Shown here piece by piece: positions 59,579 through 64,000 of a stretch of 64,000 bases of DNA. This DNA is from Rhododendron vialii (lineage: Eukaryota; Streptophyta; Magnoliopsida; Ericales; Ericaceae): the NCBI RefSeq assembly GCF_030253575.1, contig NC_080569.1, forward strand, positions 21,450,001 to 21,514,000, given 5' to 3'. The notes under the pieces were generated by a model. That model searched no databases. It saw nothing but the letters and a program-made list of their open reading frames with translations, and was not told where the DNA came from. How positions within the stretch are numbered: position 1 is the first letter of the stretch; every line of letters starts with the position of its first letter. A program made the position numbers and the translations under genes.

Positions 59579-62026
59579 CTGATCTCCGCAGAAGCTCTCT
59601 CTCTCTCTCTAGAAGTGCGCCCACGGAGAGAGAGAGAAGAATACAAGTAATGTATGGGGGAAAGCAAACACGCTCCTTTACTTTTGGGTACTAGTGGAGC
59701 GGAGTAGTATAGTCGCATTTATTCCGCCGAGGGTGGTCTCTTTCCAAGCTCTTCCTAGTTTGCCTTGCTTGAGAAACGTTCAACAGGGACTGACTGTGAT
59801 TTGCAATTTTTAAGTTTAAAAATAATATTTTATAAAAATAATTTTTTAATTTTTATTCATCATTTAAAATCAAACAAAATTCATATTATATTTTTTAGAT
59901 TTTAGTAAGCTTATTATTTTTTATTTTGAAAATTTATTTGAAAATAAGTATTTATTGGATGTTCTAGAATAGGCTTGTTCATTTTTTAACTCTGACTTAT
60001 TTAAAAGTGTAGTATTTGTTTTATATTTTTACTAACTAATAAGTTGTAGATCATAATTTTTGATTTTGTCCTTATTCAAATTTTTTTCGCATTTGTTAGT
60101 TTTGTACCAAACTTTTATGCACTATTTGTTTGTCTTGATGAAAGAAATTGCAAACGTAAAAAATTATACTACTAACTTTTATACATATATTTTGAGAAAT
60201 ATACAAGGAAAAGCTCAGAAGGTTGATTTTTTGGGCTTTTTTTTAGATATTTTCAAAAGTACTAGTTTAAAAATCATAATTTTTTACTTTTTTGGTTCCT
60301 CTCGTCGAGACGAATCAATAATACATAAAAGTTTGGTGCAAAACTAACAAACAAACAAAAAATTGAATAAAGACAAAACTAAAAAATTATGGTTCACAAC
60401 TTGTCAGTTAGTGTAAACACCCACTAAAAAGATCAAAAGCTGAAGTATAAAACCCACCTTTTTTTCCCCTTGTGTTCTGAATTAAAGGAACAATTCTTGA
60501 AAGTTGAAGGATAAATCTTGAAAAGTTAAAGATCATCATTCTCTTAAAAAAAATTTATGTTGCAAGAAATGAATAAACAAATTGGAACAGATATTGAAGT
60601 ATATTGTAATAATGTTGTAACAATTTTGTGGGAGGGGTTTATCAGGCCATGCTATTTGTGTGTCAAATGAATATTTGACTAGAACTGGTGTCACTTGCGA
60701 TGTGTGTACCACATCAAACGTGATGGCTTTCCAATAAATTATCAAGTTTTCAAGCAAATTTTGAATTCTTTGCAGTCCACTTACGTGGATGGGACTATAC
60801 GATTTGAGCTTGTTGAGTTAAACGAAATCATTACTATCCATACATAATCACATTCACACATAATTCTACGAACTTACATACATGCATGTCTGAGTTTCAC
60901 ATTCGCTACATCACCAATGTATATAGAGTCGTGGATTAATTACCATGGGCGCGTGAATGGGATTGTATGGTTTGCGCCATGGGCTAAGGGCCCAGAGTTC
61001 GTTACCTTAGAGTCCCCAACAATCTCAAAAAGGGCCTAATTATTCTAGGAAAAATGACAGCTCATGACGTGTTTGGATAATTAATACACATCAAGAACAT
61101 GCTAAGAACATTTGTTAATATTGAAAATGTCCTTGGCGTGTATTAATTATCAAAACACGTCATTGGCCATCATTTTCCCATTATTTTAGTACCCAAGATA
61201 TAAGTCTAACAAAATTTCTTTTTTTATAACACTCGTGGACCCAAATTTACCCAAACAATCCATTTTAAACTTAAGGGTCACGGGCCGTACTTCTTCCCAA
61301 ATGAGAGGGGGGGAAAGTAAGTTGGGCTGAGGACTACAGTGAGGGCCTGTGATCAGATGTGGTGGACACATCATTTGAGTTTGGTGCATCATTTTTCATG
61401 GGAAAATGATAGGATTCATGAAAGGAAAACATAAAAGAATTTTGAACGGTTCAGATTCTTTCACGGAGAGTTTAATGTTTTTTTTTTTCATGTATTGTGT
61501 CATGCCTCTTTCTTTAAAAATTCGTGCTTTACAAACTCCCCTCTCCTTTTGTTTTAGACTATCAAGAAAGAGAGGGGAAGAACACGAGCCAAGAAAACAA
61601 AAAAACGAAAAAAACAAAGATGAACTAGAGATGAAGGGAGGGTAAAAACAAAAATAGAGATTAAGAGAGACAAGGTATTAACATGCTTTTGAAATCATGC
61701 AAGATTAGATCTTTTATGGGGGTTTTTCATCTTGAATACATGCATTTGTGCGTTTTTAAAAAGTTCAATTGTGCCTCCGAAATGTCAAAGTCCAATTTTC
61801 GATGTCCGTCTTAGGCTCTCAAAATGTTAGGGCCAATCTTGCATGAGCTTTGTGTACTGATGATCACCCACTGTGTACATATATTTATATGTGTGCACGC
61901 ATATTGATTTGATACTCGTAATCACATGATTTCTTGAATTTTGTCATTCAAAATCCACTGGATTTTTCGTACCAAACATGGAATTAGGTTCCGATTTCTC
62001 TTTGGGACTGATTATTTTATCAGAAA
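59579..62026. other. Intergenic stretch, AT-rich, with MITE remnants
   Basis: It starts with the GA-rich leader of the phytocyanin gene (59590-59635). A MITE-like AT-rich block spans about 59960-60425 (GTCCTTATTCAAATTTTTTT on the left, TTGAATAAAGACAAAACTAA on the right, inverted). Its right part matches 9035-9150. GAACATGCTAAGAACA and GTCCTTGGCGTGTATTAATTA at 61060-61160 mark another small inverted pair. There is no gene. Confidence 0.45.
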
Positions 62027-62028
62027 GT

Positions 62029-62852
62029 CTACTGGTACAGACAAAAAATCTGTACCAGTGGGTATAAATCCCTTTTTGGGTAGAGCTGGGCAACGGATAC
62101 GAGACACGATAACACGACACGAACCGGACACGAAGTTAGCGGGTTAGGGTTGAACATTTCTGACACGAAAATGACACGACTCGAGAACACGAATTCTAAA
62201 AGGGTTGGTTTCGGGTTAAACACGTGAGACACAAAATTGACACGATTAACACGGTTACTAATCTGTGTCACCCATTAACACAAACGTATATACATAATAT
62301 ATGGTATATCTGTAATTCTATATAGAGTTGGGCAACAGACACGATAACACGGCACGAACCGGACACGAAGTTAACGGGTTAGGGTTGAGCATTTCTGACA
62401 CGAAATACGAAAATGACACGACTCGAGAAACACGAATTCTAAATGGGTTGGGTTCGGGTTGGGTGATTTATGACACGAACCCGACTAACACGATACGAAC
62501 ACGACCCGACACGACCTATTACCCAGGTCTAATTTTGGGTCTAAAAAAAATGATCGGAGTCGCTCATTTTGTTTAAAATACTTTGCTTATGGTCCCTACA
62601 AAAAATAAGATTAATCCAATATCGGTAAGAGTATTTACGAAACATCCAAACTTTACTCTAGAATTCAATAGAGCAAAGTTTGGATGTTTCGTAAATACTT
62701 TTATCGATACCGGATTAAGCTTATTTTTTGTAGGGACCATAAGTAAAGTATTTTAAACAAAATGAGCGACTCCGATCATTTTTTTGGGACCCAAAATGGA
62801 ACAAAAAAGGAATTTGTACCCACTGGTACAGATTTTTTGTCTGTACCAGTAG
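62029..62852. mobile_element. Palindromic foldback element split by a hAT-like insert
   Basis: Each end is itself a hairpin: CTACTGGTACAGAC, an A/T loop, then a copy of GTACCAGT. After removing the nested insert (62081-62531), the rest pairs almost completely around a centre near 62660. For example AATGATCGGAGTCGCTCATT pairs with AATGAGCGACTCCGATCATT, and ACGAAACATCCAAACTTTAC pairs with its complement. No TSD or coding capacity was found. Confidence 0.75.
62081..62531. mobile_element. Nested hAT-like MITE, internally duplicated
   Basis: The ends are TAGAGCTGGGCAAC and the inverse-type ATTACCCAGGTCTA. The 8-bp flanks are TTTTTGGG (62073-62080) and ATTTTGGG (62532-62539), one mismatch. A second copy of the left part (TAGAGTTGGGCAACAGACAC, then CGGACACGAAGTTAACGGGT) starts at 62323, so the element is doubled inside. 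Confidence 0.75.
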
Positions 62853-62939
62853 CACAATTTATGCAAGTCAAAACACAGTTTTCTTCACTTTCAAGTTTGG
62901 TCACATACTCACGTGTCTAATCCTGTAAATCCAATCGCC

Positions 62940-63950
62940 CATCAACCAATTGGGATAATTCAGTTGGCTAGAAATCCTAGCCGCCGCCGCCGTCGCTCGG
63001 GGGAGGAGGTTTCCGCCCCCCTCTCCTCCTCCTCCCCCCTTTTCGTCCCCCCTCCTCGCCTCGTTGTCTCTCGCCGTTTGGTTCTCGTGCTCATAGTTTG
63101 GGGCGTTCATTTCGTTGGTCTAGCTTGGTTCCCCCTTGCAACCGGTGGTGTCCAAGAGTCCGATGGCCCGTACGGCAGTTTCAGATCTATTCTGCTCGGG
63201 GTTGTCGACATGGTAATAAGGTGTGCGGTTGGGCCGGGGTGGGTTTCTTTTTCTTCTGGTCTTAGTTTGCCGGCGTCAATTTGGTAGTCTTCTGGTCTAG
63301 GTTCCTTTAGATCTGGCCTATGCTGGTCTGGGTTTCCCCCAGGTTCGGCGGTTTAGGTGGTGGGCGTAATAAGGTAGTTAGGGTTTGGTGGGTGGTCGGA
63401 GTGAGGAATGCGATGGTCGATGGTTGTGTCAGTGGTGCTTCTTGGGGGTTTCCGGTAGTGGTAGTAGCAGTGGCACCGTTGTTTGGAGTGTTCTGGTAGC
63501 AGCTCGGGCCCTGTTTGTTTACCGACGTTGTTTCCTTGTTCTGGGCTGTCAACAACAGTTTTAGGCGCGAAGCAGTGTTTGATCTCCGGCAAGGGATTAG
63601 ATTTCTTTTTTCGCTCGTGTGTTGTTTGTTGTTTTGATTACATTTGTTATTATTGTGTACTGGTTTGTACTGGGATTTCATTTGATTTCTCTTTGCCTAG
63701 TCCCGGATGGGATTCTCATATCGGCACGTAGTGTTGATTTGCTTTTGCAGGGTGTTCTATAATCCCGAAGTAGGTAGTTTGGTGCATTCCTGTATTTTGC
63801 GAAGTAATCTTTGCCTTCGGGCTTGAATGAATTGACTGATTCAAAAACAAAAAAAAAAAAAAGGTTGGCCAGGACTCTTGCGTTTCACTAGAAGGTTAGG
63901 AGGTCGAGTCTCCCTACCTGCGTGTGGGTGTTCTTCCCTTACAACGTTTT
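62940..63950 (+). mobile_element. tRNA-related SINE-like sequence, split by an insertion
   Basis: The left part 62940-62971 contains GGGATAATTCAGTTGGC, an A-box-like segment. The right part from 63864 continues GTTGGCCAGGACTCTTGCG and then GGAGGTCGAGTCTCC, a B-box-like segment. Reading across the insertion gives a contiguous tRNA-like head with A and B boxes about 35 bp apart, as in plant SINEs. The 3' body after CTCCCTACCTGCGTG is T-rich. Ends are approximate. Confidence 0.55.
62972..63863 (+). mobile_element. Short poly(A) retroelement (non-autonomous LINE-like)
   Basis: A GC-rich start (GCCGCCGCCGCCGTCGCTC near 62982), G+T-rich body and a 3' poly(A) (63846-63862) after TTGAATGAATTGACTGATTC resemble short deletion forms of plant L1 elements. 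Likely target duplication: GTTGGCTAG (62963-62971) and GTTGGCCAG (63864-63872), one mismatch. Frames inside (e.g. 62913-63287) show no reverse transcriptase or endonuclease motif. It sits inside the SINE-like sequence. Confidence 0.6.
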
Positions 63951-64000
63951 TCCTTTATTTCGTTGTCTCTACCCTGTATGGGCTTGTTTATTATATTGGT

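Noticed and set aside
62913-63287. 124-codon plus frame as a gene
   Set aside because: It begins in flanking DNA and crosses the 5' end of a poly(A) retroelement. It has no recognisable domain.
63864-63940. A tRNA gene
   Set aside because: B-box-like sequence is present, but the A-box half lies 0.9 kb away and no acceptor-stem pairing was found. SINE-like origin is more likely.

Overview
The window is nuclear DNA of a dicot plant. Genes have many short GT..AG exons, and the spaces between them are AT-rich and packed with small DNA transposons, non-LTR and LTR retrotransposon fossils and CT/GA microsatellites. All recognisable proteins are closest to plant families. I cannot name the species.

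Seven protein-coding genes are well supported. From left to right they are: a small MGNC-type protein (11.2-11.6 kb, +), a secreted cysteine-rich peptide (16.5-16.9 kb, +), BAG5 (17.9-18.5 kb, -), fumarylacetoacetase in 14 exons (22.3-29.8 kb, -), HINT2 in 5 exons (35.7-39.6 kb, -) and sulfiredoxin in 5 exons (39.9-43.5 kb, +), which diverge from a 280-bp spacer, and TFIIF-alpha/RAP74 in 9 exons (47.3-53.7 kb, +). An eighth gene is a phytocyanin/early-nodulin-like protein in 2 exons (56.8-59.6 kb, -). Exon joins were worked out by hand from splice sites, reading phase and remembered family sequences. All multi-exon models close in frame (419, 146, 119, 522 and 182 aa). The left end holds a decayed tRNA CCA-adding enzyme copy and an odd ORF that starts like the exon-junction protein Y14.

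Two gene pairs match neighbours in Arabidopsis as I remember them: FAH/BAG5 (At1g12050/At1g12060) and HINT2/SRX (At1g31160/At1g31170). The window therefore keeps two old gene pairs but has swollen between and inside them. FAH introns alone hold a LINE fragment, two Stowaway-like MITEs and a Tourist-like MITE.

The repeat layer is the richest part. I could define exact ends and target-site duplications (TSDs) for a solo LTR inserted in a degenerate minisatellite (3.9-6.3 kb) and a Mutator-like foldback with an 11-bp TSD (9.2-10.0 kb). Two hAT-like MITEs have 8-bp TSDs, several Tourist and Stowaway MITEs are complete, and one PIF/Harbinger element is made of two head-to-head transposase arms (32.9-35.2 kb). 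A palindromic element carries a nested hAT-like insert (62.0-62.9 kb), and a tRNA-related SINE-like sequence is split by a short poly(A) retroelement (62.9-63.9 kb). I found no rRNA gene, intact tRNA gene or CRISPR array, and no clearly new biological system. The best candidates for novelty are the head-to-head Harbinger hairpin locus, the microsatellite-bounded exon of SRX and the Y14-headed chimeric ORF.
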